DNA of 6,741 bases from Caulobacteraceae bacterium (GCA_028291305.1 JAQGII010000097.1:1-6741), one strand, 5' to 3'; numbered from the stretch's first letter, positions 1 to 6,134 are shown. Made by a program: numbers and translations. The notes: a model not told the origin generated them from the letters alone.

Positions 1-963
1 GTCGGGCGGATAGACTGTGCTGTCGTCGTAGCGCAGGCGGTCGTCGCGGTCGCCGGCCAGTAGCAAGGGGCCGTCGAGATCGACGAAGCGGGCCTGCCGC
101 GCGATCAGCATCGCCGGCGCCATCGACAACGAGGTTGCCACCATGCAGCCGACCATGATCTCCAGGCCGAGCGTCTGAGCCGCATCGGCCATCGCCAGTG
201 CCTCGGTCAGGCCGCCGGCCTTGTCGAGCTTGATGTTCGCGCAGCCGTACCGCGCCGCGCACAGGGCCAGTTCGGCGCGGGTGTGCAGGCTCTCGTCGGC
301 GCACAGCAGCACCGGGCTGGCGTAGCCCTCCAGCGCCTCGTCCTGCCCGGCCTTGAGCGGCTGTTCGATCAGCATGACGTCGAGTTTGGCGAAGTCCGGC
401 GCCAGGCGGGCGAAGTCGTCGAAGGACAGGGCCTCGTTGGCGTCGACGATCAGGCGGCTCTTGGGCGCGGCCCGGCGCACGGCCTCCACGCGGTCCAGAT
501 CGCCCGGCCCGCCGATCTTGAGCTTGAGGAGCGGGCGGCGGGCGTTGGCGGCCGCCTGTTCAGCCATGATCTCGGGCGGGCCGAGGCTGATGGTGTAGGC
601 GGTCTTGACCGGATCGAGGCGTTCGCGCCCGGCCAGTTCGTACGCGCGGCGGCCGGCGCGCTTGGCTTCCAGGTCCCACAGGGCGCAGTCGACCGCGTTG
701 CGCGCGGCGCCGGGCTTCATCCGGGCCTGCAGCTTGCCGCGTCCCCGCCCGCCCTCGATGAAGGCGCGGGCCTCCTCGATCTCGGCCAACACGCTGTCGA
801 CCGTCTCGCCGTAGCGGGGGTAGGGCGTGCCTTCGCCCCGGCCGATGTGGCCGTCCTCCGTGATCTCCACGACGACCACCAGGGCCTCGGTCTTGGCCCC
901 GCGGGCGATGACGAAGGCGCCGGCGATGGGCCAGCTTTCAGCCCGCGCGGTCAGCTGGCGCAT
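1..963 (-). CDS. dgcA: Enolase-superfamily dipeptide epimerase, N-acetyl-D-Glu racemase DgcA-like (3' end cut by window)
   Basis: I translated 321 codons from the ATG at 963 (MRQLTARAESWPIAGAFVIA...) with no stop before the window edge. The order of motifs is that of a muconate-lactonizing/enolase-superfamily TIM barrel: KLK at residues 147-149 (K149 as one acid/base lysine), metal ligands D174 (VDANE), E200 (IEQP) and D223 (ADES), the second catalytic lysine K245 in KLDK, the MVGCM strand at 270-274, and a DLD (DxD) at 295-297. In the L-Ala-D/L-Glu epimerase subgroup that DxD holds the substrate ammonium group. The family epimerises the alpha carbon of D-Glu-type dipeptides; close alphaproteobacterial relatives are named DgcA, N-acetyl-D-Glu racemase in D-glutamate catabolism. 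Family length is about 320-345 residues, so only a short tail is missing. The start shares one base with the tipN-like stop (TGATG) and no Shine-Dalgarno precedes it, so translation is probably coupled. The superfamily call is firm. The exact substrate is inferred, and the usual partner DgcN would lie outside the window. Confidence 0.85.
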   Translation of the reverse strand, partial: MRQLTARAESWPIAGAFVIARGAKTEALVVVVEITEDGHIGRGEGTPYPRYGETVDSVLAEIEEARAFIEGGRGRGKLQARMKPGAARNAVDCALWDLEAKRAGRRAYELAGRERLDPVKTAYTISLGPPEIMAEQAAANARRPLLKLKIGGPGDLDRVEAVRRAAPKSRLIVDANEALSFDDFARLAPDFAKLDVMLIEQPLKAGQDEALEGYASPVLLCADESLHTRAELALCAARYGCANIKLDKAGGLTEALAMADAAQTLGLEIMVGCMVATSLSMAPAMLIARQARFVDLDGPLLLAGDRDDRLRYDDSTVYPPD

Positions 964-3410
964 CAGGCCAGGTCGCCGACCGCGGCGTCGAGCAGCAGGA
1001 AGGCGCGGCCGGCGTCCGAGCCCAGCAGATTGGCGGCGGTCAGGCCGTCGGAGCCGCGGCGCGAGGCGCCGCGGATCAGGCCGACGTAGCGGTCGATGAA
1101 GCGTTCGGCCTGGGCGCGCATCAGCTTGTCCGACAACACCAGCCGGGCCAGCTTGCGCACGGCGGCGGGGGCCAGGCGATGCATGATGTCGCGCGCGGCG
1201 GCCGCATCGCCCTGCTCATAGGCCTGGGCGATATCGCTCAGCCGGCGCCGGGGGATCAGGGCGGCGGCGTCGATGCCCAGTCCGTCGATCTCGGCGATCA
1301 GCACTCGCTCCATCTCCGTATCGTCGGCGTCGTTCTCGTCCAGGGCCGAGACCAGCTCGTTCCAGGTCCAATCGGGATCGCCTTCCGGCGGCGCGGGCGC
1401 GCCCGGCTCGAACAGGCGCTCGGAGGCCTCGTCCGCCTCTGTCTGGGTCAGTTTCAGACGGGGGCGCAGGCCCAGGTCGTCGTCGTCCTCCGGGGCGGAC
1501 CGGGGCGCCGGCGCCGGGGGCGCTGGTCTGGCGCGCAGGGGCAGGGAGGGAGGCGGCGTCTGCGCCGCAGCCGGCCGGGGAGCGATGGCCGGCGCGCCGC
1601 CGGCGCGGGTAGTGGCCCCGCCGCCCAGCACGCCCATCAGCCGGACCGCTTCGCTGAGCATCTCGTAGTTGCGCTTCACCCGGTCCTGGAAGGCGCCGTC
1701 GATCGCCTCCAGCTCCTCGGCGGCGGTGCGGGCCCCGCTGAGCAGGGCTTCGTTGGCGGCCTCCAAGGCGGCGCGGATCTCCATGCCGTGCGCCTTGGCT
1801 TCGCCCGGCAGGGCGGCGGCGCGGGCCTCGATCTCGGCCAGGCTGGCGTGCAGGGTGTCGAGCGCGGCATAGGCCGCGCCCACGCCCTGTTCCAGCTTCT
1901 GGGCCGAGCGGGCGCCGGCCTCGTCGACCAGCTGCACCGAGCGCTCGATCAGGCCGCGCGCCTCGTTGAGGCGCTTGTCGAAACTGGCGTCGGCGGTCTG
2001 GCCAGCGGCGAAGGCCGCTTCGGACAGCTGCTCGACCTTGAGCCGGGCGGCGGCGCTGGAGGTCTCGGCGGCCCTGTGCGCCGCCTCCGCCGAGGCGGAG
2101 AGTTCGTCGATGGCGCGGCGGGTCTCTTCTTCCAGCGCCCGGCGCTCGAAGGCGGCGGCCTCGGAGAAGGCGCCCAGGGATTGCAAGGCGGCGCCGCCCA
2201 GGAGATCGCGTTCGGTCTGGGCCTGGTCGCCCATGTCGCGCAGGGTCTCGGCGGCGGTGGCGATCAGGTCACGCAGGGTTTCGGCGCTGCGCATGGCGAC
2301 GTCGCCGACCTGGACGGTCCCCTGTTCGGACTGGCGCAACATCTCCACCAATTGGGCGCGCTGGCTCTCGAAATGGACGCCCAGGTCTTCCTGCTCGGCG
2401 CGCATGGTGTGGGCCAGGGTGACGAGGGCGGCGCGTTGCTGGCCCAGGCCCTCCTCGACGATCTGCACCTGCTCGCCGACGGTGACGCCGGCCTGTTCGA
2501 GGCGGGCGGCCTGCCTGGCCAGGTCGTCGCCAGCCATGCGGGCGGCTTCGGTGGCTTCCCCGGCGGCGGCCGCCAGGTCGGCGGCGCGGGCGGCCAGGGC
2601 GGCTTCGGCTTCCTGGATCTGGGTCTGGGCCAGGTCCGAGGCCTCGGCGACCATGCGGGCGTGGCGGGTGATGGCTTCGCCGATTTCGCCGACGCGGGTT
2701 TCCAGCTTGCCGGACAGGACGCCGAATTCCTGGCGTTCACGTCCCAGGCTCTGCACCAGGCCGGTGGCGTCGCGCGACGAGCCGGCGGCCATCTCGATCA
2801 GCCGGTCGCTTTCCTGGGACAGCGCGTCGCGCAGCTGCAGCAGCTCGGTGCGGGCGCGTTCGGCCGCCTGGGCGGCGCCCTGGATCTCGTTGCGGATGGC
2901 GTCCACGGCCGAGCCGGCGCGCGCCGCGGCGAGGGCGGCGGGGGCGATCATCTGTTCGGACAGGACCTGCAGCCGGTTGGCCTCTACCAGCAGCTTGCTC
3001 CCCTGGCGCAGGGCGAAGGCTCCGATCCAGATCAGGCCGACGGGGGCCAGACCCAGCAGGGCCAGGATCAGGATGGCGAACGGCTCGTCTTCGAAGGGCC
3101 CGATGTGCGAGCGCAGGCCCAGGGTATAGGCCGCCAAGCCGCCCGCCCACAGGACGGTGGCGACCGCCGCCAGGAAATAGATGAAGCCGCCGCCGCCCTG
3201 CCGGACCGGCTTGACGACCGGTCGCGGCGGTGTCTGCGCGGGCGCGTGCTGGGCCACGCCGCGGGCGCCTCTGGCCACGGGGGGCCGGCCGTCTTCGGTC
3301 GCGACCGGCGGCATGCCCACGGTCAGCGCCTCGTCGCCGAACGGCGGAGGAGGCGCGTCCTCGGCGAAGGAGGGCGCGGAGAAATTCAGCGGCCGCTTCT
3401 TGCTCTTCAT
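963..3410 (-). CDS. tipN: TipN-like polar localization protein: two TM segments plus long coiled coil
   Basis: This 815-residue protein opens with a Pro-rich cytoplasmic stretch (1-75; KRPLNFSAPSF near the start). Two membrane spans follow at about 76-99 and 111-134, separated by an acidic loop (FEDEP). From about 140 to 590 it is an Ala/Glu/Arg/Gln-rich coiled coil. A Pro/Ala linker with a DDDD acidic patch covers roughly 593-645, and a folded helical C-terminal domain (DPDWTWNELV at about 678 to the end) closes the protein. This layout matches TipN of Caulobacter crescentus (888 residues), which marks the new pole after division and helps orient flagellar placement and chromosome segregation. 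The present protein is slightly shorter. The start is the ATG at 3410, with only a weak purine-rich GGCAGGG a few bases before it. The stop TGA overlaps the ATG of the epimerase gene. Assignment rests on architecture and resemblance to remembered TipN features. Another alphaproteobacterial membrane-anchored coiled-coil protein is the main alternative. Confidence 0.75.
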   Translation of the reverse strand: MKSKKRPLNFSAPSFAEDAPPPPFGDEALTVGMPPVATEDGRPPVARGARGVAQHAPAQTPPRPVVKPVRQGGGGFIYFLAAVATVLWAGGLAAYTLGLRSHIGPFEDEPFAILILALLGLAPVGLIWIGAFALRQGSKLLVEANRLQVLSEQMIAPAALAAARAGSAVDAIRNEIQGAAQAAERARTELLQLRDALSQESDRLIEMAAGSSRDATGLVQSLGRERQEFGVLSGKLETRVGEIGEAITRHARMVAEASDLAQTQIQEAEAALAARAADLAAAAGEATEAARMAGDDLARQAARLEQAGVTVGEQVQIVEEGLGQQRAALVTLAHTMRAEQEDLGVHFESQRAQLVEMLRQSEQGTVQVGDVAMRSAETLRDLIATAAETLRDMGDQAQTERDLLGGAALQSLGAFSEAAAFERRALEEETRRAIDELSASAEAAHRAAETSSAAARLKVEQLSEAAFAAGQTADASFDKRLNEARGLIERSVQLVDEAGARSAQKLEQGVGAAYAALDTLHASLAEIEARAAALPGEAKAHGMEIRAALEAANEALLSGARTAAEELEAIDGAFQDRVKRNYEMLSEAVRLMGVLGGGATTRAGGAPAIAPRPAAAQTPPPSLPLRARPAPPAPAPRSAPEDDDDLGLRPRLKLTQTEADEASERLFEPGAPAPPEGDPDWTWNELVSALDENDADDTEMERVLIAEIDGLGIDAAALIPRRRLSDIAQAYEQGDAAAARDIMHRLAPAAVRKLARLVLSDKLMRAQAERFIDRYVGLIRGASRRGSDGLTAANLLGSDAGRAFLLLDAAVGDLA

Positions 3411-3520
3411 GCCCTGCCTGGTTCGGTGCGGTGATCGAAAGCCGCGCCCGCCACGGAGGCGCGCGCACGCCGCAAACCTAACGGTGAACGCCGGGCGCTG
3501 GAAGAGGCGAGCGGCCTCGA

Positions 3521-3543
3521 CGGCGCAGTCGAAGCGCCGGTCG
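3521..3543 (-). terminator. GC-rich hairpin directly after the nuclease stop codon
   Basis: On the minus strand CGGCGC (3539-3534) pairs perfectly with GCGCCG (3526-3521) around a 7-base loop. The stem can extend with CGA (3543-3541) against TCG (3520-3518) across one bulged C. It starts right after the nuclease TAG (3546-3544). No U-tract follows, so it may be a weak or Rho-assisted terminator, or a 3'-end stabiliser. It would partly separate the nuclease gene from the tipN-like gene, which begins 133 bases downstream. Confidence 0.35.
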
Positions 3544-4077
3544 CTAGTTGGGCGTGTACAGGGTGGAGATCTTCGGCGCGCCGTCGGCCTGCTTGCTGAT
3601 CGGCTGGCACCAGTCGAAGCGCGGGTCGACCACGCGGGCCGCCAGGCCCTGCTGATAGAGGATGTCGCCCAGGTCAGCGCCGTCGATGGCCACCAGGCCG
3701 AGGGCGCGATTGTAGTTGTCGGTCTGGCCGTTGGGTTTGAAGTCCACGCTGCGGGCGTGCTCGACCAGGTCCTTCACATATTCGGCGGCGCGGTCGGAGG
3801 CGAGCGACTCCGCCCAGCAGCGCGAATGCAGCAAGGATTCCGGCGCATAGGCATTGGCCAGGCGCACATGCCTGCCGTCAATGATCAGGACGTCGGCGTC
3901 CAGCACCCGCACCCGATTGGTGATGGATGGAGGGGGCGTTGCGGTGAGCGCCTCCTGTTTCGGCTGGCAGGCGCCGAGCAGCAGCCCGCCGAGGACGGGC
4001 GCAGCCGCCGTGAGGGCGAGACCGGCAAGGATGCGGCCGGCAAGGATGCGGCCGGCAAGGATGCGGAAGGTCGGCAT
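3544..4077 (-). CDS. Lipoprotein with staphylococcal nuclease (thermonuclease-like) domain
   Basis: This 177-residue protein has an N-terminal lipoprotein signal: Arg-bearing n-region, hydrophobic stretch and lipobox L34-G35-A36-C37. Gln follows the Cys, which predicts sorting to the outer membrane. The mature part resembles the SNase fold: strand VRVLDADVLIIDG (56-68), then VRLANAYAPE (71-80), then DNYNRALG (120-127) and a QQGLAARV helix (142-149). Aligned by eye to staphylococcal nuclease, the catalytic residues R35, E43 and R87 correspond to R72, E80 and R124, and metal ligand D21 to D62. Ligand D40 is replaced by Y77 and T41 by A78, so calcium-dependent cleavage is uncertain. C87 and C157 could form a periplasmic disulfide. 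The ATG at 4077 is the only possible start: an in-frame TGA lies 39 bases upstream with no ATG, GTG or TTG between. No clear Shine-Dalgarno is visible. The signal peptide contains RILAG three times. The fold is likely; nuclease activity is not proven. Confidence 0.8.
   Translation of the reverse strand: MPTFRILAGRILAGRILAGLALTAAAPVLGGLLLGACQPKQEALTATPPPSITNRVRVLDADVLIIDGRHVRLANAYAPESLLHSRCWAESLASDRAAEYVKDLVEHARSVDFKPNGQTDNYNRALGLVAIDGADLGDILYQQGLAARVVDPRFDWCQPISKQADGAPKISTLYTPN
4022..4066 (-). repeat. Three perfect tandem copies of a 15-bp unit inside the signal peptide
   Basis: The plus-strand unit ccggcaaggatgcgg occurs three times back to back (4022-4036, 4037-4051, 4052-4066) without a mismatch. 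Read on the minus strand it encodes RILAG-RILAG-RILAG, residues 5-19 of the nuclease-like lipoprotein. Since 15 is a multiple of 3, copy-number change would lengthen or shorten the signal peptide without a frameshift. Confidence 0.95.
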
Positions 4078-4135
4078 GGGCGTGGGAATCGCGGTCCGTC
4101 CAAAACAATGTCGGGATCAGCGTACGCAACCCGCC

Positions 4136-4165
4136 CGCTTCGCCGTAAGCGAAGACGGCGAAGCG
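4136..4165 (-). terminator. Perfect 11-bp inverted repeat between sulfatase and nuclease genes
   Basis: The arms cgcttcgccgt (4136-4146) and acggcgaagcg (4155-4165) are exact reverse complements around an 8-base loop. In the RNA this is a very stable hairpin, about 70 nt after the sulfatase stop and about 58 nt before the nuclease start. Neither strand has a U-tract beside it. It could end sulfatase transcription, protect the 3' end, or form part of the nuclease leader. The adjacent GGCG/CGCC bases at 4156-4168 allow an alternative smaller fold. Confidence 0.4.
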
Positions 4166-4192
4166 CCGCTCTGCCCCCTTAAGGCCCTATTT

Positions 4193-4226
4193 GGGCGCCC
4201 CATGGGGCGATGTCTACGGGCGCCCC
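4193..4226 (-). terminator. Palindrome cluster just downstream of the sulfatase gene
   Basis: The self-complementary octamer gggcgccc occurs at 4193-4200 and 4218-4225. Between and overlapping them lies a 14-bp perfect palindrome, cgccccatggggcg (4196-4209). The two octamers can pair with each other to form an 8-bp stem starting about 11 nt after the sulfatase TGA (4239-4237). No U-rich tail follows on the minus strand. A transcription or mRNA-end signal for the sulfatase is the simplest reading; a protein-binding site is possible. Confidence 0.3.
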
Positions 4227-4236
4227 GTCACAAAGC

Positions 4237-5673
4237 TCAGGGTTTGTGCGCCAGCGCCGGATCGGGTTGCAGGCTGGCCTTTGGCGAACCGATGTGGTCG
4301 GCCAGCTGGTCGCCGTCGAAACCCTCGGTGAAACTCTCGGCGATCTCGGGCAGCATGCCGGCGTTCCAGGCCATCCAGGCGGCTCCCAACCGCTCGAAAT
4401 CCGCGGCGCGGCGCGACTTCAGGTTGGCCCGTTCCTGCGGGTCGGCGACCACGTCGAACAGGAACTCGTTGTCGAGGATCTTCAGGTACTTCAGGTCGCC
4501 GATCCGCGCCGACCTTTGCCAGTTGGCCTTGTAGCGCCAGAACAGGGCGCGGGGGACGGGCGCCGCCTGTCCGGCCAGGGCGGGCATGAGGTCGATGCCG
4601 TCCGTCGGATAGGCCGGGTCGGGCGCTGCGCCGCCGGCGGCCAGCAGGGTCGGCAGCCAATCCATGGTCATGCCGACCTGATCGCAGACGCGGCCTCCGG
4701 GCAACCGGGCGGGCCAGCGGACCAGGGCCGGCACGCGCACGCCGCCTTCCAGAAGCTCGGTCTTGCGGCCGTTGAACGGCCAGGTGTCGGCGAAGCGTTC
4801 GCCGCCGTTGTCGCTGGTGAAGACGACGATGGTGTCCTGGGTCAGGTCATGCCGGTCCAGCGCTTGCAGCACCCGGCCCACCTGCTGATCCATCGCCTGC
4901 ACCATGCGCTGATAGGTGCGCAGGTCGCCGCCGTCCCAATCGCGCAGGTTGGTGCGGCTGACGCGCGCCGATTCCGCCTCGTCTCCCGGCGCCTCCCACG
5001 GCCAATGCGGCGCATTGAAATGCAGCGACAGCAGGAAGGGTTGCGCGCTCTGCGCATGGCGGTCGATCACATCCACGGCCCGGTCGCCCAGAAGCTGGGT
5101 CAGGTAGCCCGGGTGATGGACGGGGGTGTCGTCGTCCCACAGGTCGTCGCGCCCATCGACCCCGGCGTGGGAATAGTAGTCCAGGGCCCCGCCGCGGAAG
5201 CCGTAGAAGTGGTCGTAACCGCTCTGCAGCGGGCCGTAGGCGGGCAGGGCGCCCAGATGCCATTTGCCCACCAGGGTCGTGGCGTAGCCCGCCTTTTTCA
5301 GCAGGGACGGCAGGGTCGGATGGCTGGGCGGCAGGCCGGCGGGATGGGCGCCGGCGATGGGCTCCTCCAGCCCGACCGGCAGGCGGTACTGGTAGCGGCC
5401 GGTGATCAGGGCCGTGCGGCTGGCCGAACAGACCGGCGAATTGGCGTAGGCCTGCGACAGGCGCACGCCTTCGGCGCCGAGCCGATCGATATTGGGCGTC
5501 TTGAAGTCGGGCCGGCCGTAGATGGAGATGTCGGCCACACCCATGTCGTCGGCCAACAGGAAGACAATGTTGGGCCGGCGGGTCGTCGCGGCCCGCCCGG
5601 CCCCGGCGCCCAGGGCCAAGGCGCTCGCGGCGGATGCGGCCAGCAGGTCGCGGCGATTCAACGGGGAAGCCAT
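4237..5673 (-). CDS. Tat-exported type I (formylglycine-dependent) sulfatase
   Basis: This 478-residue protein begins with a Tat-type signal, NRRDLL at 6-11 followed by an Ala-rich hydrophobic stretch to about 29, so it is probably exported folded to the periplasm. The alkaline-phosphatase-like sulfatase core follows: PNIVFLLADD with metal ligands D42 and D43; the signature CSASR (82-86) in which C82 is the residue converted to formylglycine; GKWHLG with K137 and H139; NAPHW with H223; SDNGG with D288 and N289; and K304 in GRKTELLEGG. All main active-site residues of the family are present and the length is typical. The enzyme should hydrolyse a sulfate ester; its substrate (aryl, glycan or other) cannot be read from the sequence. 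The signature has Ala where most family members have Pro, a tolerated variant. The ATG at 5673 is the only start that keeps the Tat motif. The Shine-Dalgarno is poor. A tRNA ends 26 nt upstream on the same strand. Confidence 0.92.
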   Translation of the reverse strand: MASPLNRRDLLAASAASALALGAGAGRAATTRRPNIVFLLADDMGVADISIYGRPDFKTPNIDRLGAEGVRLSQAYANSPVCSASRTALITGRYQYRLPVGLEEPIAGAHPAGLPPSHPTLPSLLKKAGYATTLVGKWHLGALPAYGPLQSGYDHFYGFRGGALDYYSHAGVDGRDDLWDDDTPVHHPGYLTQLLGDRAVDVIDRHAQSAQPFLLSLHFNAPHWPWEAPGDEAESARVSRTNLRDWDGGDLRTYQRMVQAMDQQVGRVLQALDRHDLTQDTIVVFTSDNGGERFADTWPFNGRKTELLEGGVRVPALVRWPARLPGGRVCDQVGMTMDWLPTLLAAGGAAPDPAYPTDGIDLMPALAGQAAPVPRALFWRYKANWQRSARIGDLKYLKILDNEFLFDVVADPQERANLKSRRAADFERLGAAWMAWNAGMLPEIAESFTEGFDGDQLADHIGSPKASLQPDPALAHKP

Positions 5674-5699
5674 CGGTCTTGATCCGGCGAACGGGAGGA

Positions 5700-5775
5700 T
5701 GGTGCCGGTTGCAGGACTCGAACCCGCGACCTTCGCTTTACAAAAGCGCTGCTCTACCAGCTGAGCTAAACCGGC
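5700..5775 (-). tRNA. tRNA-Thr (anticodon UGU)
   Basis: The minus strand folds into a full 76-nt cloverleaf. The acceptor stem GCCGGTT/AACCGGC is perfect, the D stem is GCTC/GAGC with an AGCTGGTA loop, the T stem is GCGGG/CCTGC with a TTCGAGT loop, the discriminator base is A, and CCA is encoded at 5702-5700. The anticodon loop is TTTGTAA, giving anticodon TGT for ACA threonine codons. The anticodon stem GCGCT/AGCGA has a G27-A43 mismatch at its outer pair and four good pairs. The 7-base variable region and the conserved T8, A14, GG18-19 and A21 positions fit a class I tRNA. Confidence 0.96.
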
Positions 5776-5786
5776 GCGCTGGCGAA

Positions 5787-5792
5787 GCTATA
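5787..5792 (-). promoter_or_regulatory. Possible -10 element of the tRNA-Thr promoter
   Basis: TATAGC on the minus strand lies about 11 bases before the first tRNA base, which would place the transcript start a few bases upstream of the mature 5' end. It is the only AT-rich hexamer in this GC-rich gap. No good TTGAC-like -35 is present at the expected distance, so this is tentative. Confidence 0.3.
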
Positions 5793-5822
5793 CGAGCCCG
5801 CCCGCGTCTGTCTTCCTTAGAC

Positions 5823-5845
5823 GGTCCGGCGTCCTCGCCGCAACC
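5823..5845 (-). terminator. Weak stem-loop between the small lipoprotein gene and the tRNA
   Basis: The arms cggcg (5827-5831) and cgccg (5836-5840) pair around a 4-base loop. An outer ggt/acc pairing (5823-5825 with 5843-5845) is separated by an internal loop. It lies about 28 nt after the lipoprotein TAG and before the presumed tRNA promoter, the place expected for a terminator. It has no U-tract. Confidence 0.25.
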
Positions 5846-5872
5846 GCTGACGGCCCGGGCGCATGGACACCG

Positions 5873-6127
5873 CTAGGGTTGCGGCGCGGAGCCCGTCGTG
5901 GCGGCGCCCTGCACGTTGACGTCGGAACCGGACGGTGTGCCGGTCGACGAGCCTGTCGTGCAGGCCAGACCGCTCCTGGTTCCCTCGGGCGTAGGGCCAG
6001 GCTCGCAGGCGGAGTTATCGAAGAGGGCGCTGTGGGTCGTTCCGCCGGCATCGGAGGTTTCGCAGGCGGCGAGCGCCGCCGCGGCGGCGAACACGGCCAG
6101 ACCCACGCTCAACTGTTTGATAATCAT
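5873..6127 (-). CDS. Small Gly/Ser/Thr-rich lipoprotein of unknown function
   Basis: The predicted product has 84 residues. The N-terminus MIIKQLSVGLAVFAA is a short lipoprotein signal ending in lipobox L19-A20-A21-C22. Glu follows the Cys, so outer-membrane sorting is expected. The 63-residue mature protein is small, polar and probably flexible, with two further cysteines (C41 and C56) that could pair, and a Gly/Ser/Thr/Pro-rich tail ending GSAPQP. I recognise no domain. An upstream in-frame ATG at 6208 would add 27 residues, but that extension is hydrophilic, would bury the signal sequence, and would cross the inverted repeats. The ATG at 6127 has an excellent AAGGAG seven bases upstream, so I chose it. 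The gene sits between the PBP gene and tRNA-Thr. Small lipoproteins of this kind are frequent in Caulobacteraceae, but I cannot assign this one a role. Confidence 0.82.
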   Translation of the reverse strand: MIIKQLSVGLAVFAAAAALAACETSDAGGTTHSALFDNSACEPGPTPEGTRSGLACTTGSSTGTPSGSDVNVQGAATTGSAPQP

Positions 6128-6134
6128 GGCGCAA

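Noticed and set aside
283..1089. Plus-strand open frame of 268 codons at the left end
   Set aside because: It is antisense to the epimerase, whose catalytic residues are all recognisable in the minus-strand frame.
1179..3434. Plus-strand open frame of 751 codons antisense to the tipN-like gene
   Set aside because: Its Gly/Gln/Leu-rich, low-complexity translation mirrors the Ala/Glu-rich coiled coil on the other strand. In very GC-rich DNA the antisense of such genes stays open by codon bias. It has no recognisable domain.
4095..4132. Possible promoter for the nuclease (TTGCGT, spacer, TTGTTT on the minus strand)
   Set aside because: The -10 match is poor and spacing is only about 15 bases; not better than chance.
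4176..4185. TTAA as half of a CtrA box
   Set aside because: Only one TTAA half-site is present; the TTAA-N7-TTAA pair is not found here or upstream of the tipN-like gene.
4210..5682. Plus-strand open frame of 490 codons antisense to the sulfatase
   Set aside because: It lies almost exactly opposite a complete sulfatase with all active-site motifs and has no domain of its own.
5700..5720. tRNA 3' end as an integration (att) site
   Set aside because: No second copy of the tRNA 3' sequence, integrase or phage gene is visible in the window.
5522..5876. Short plus-strand frames containing GLEPATFALQK- or DSNPRPSLYK-type peptides
   Set aside because: These come from reading across the tRNA-Thr gene in the wrong direction, a well-known source of false protein annotations.
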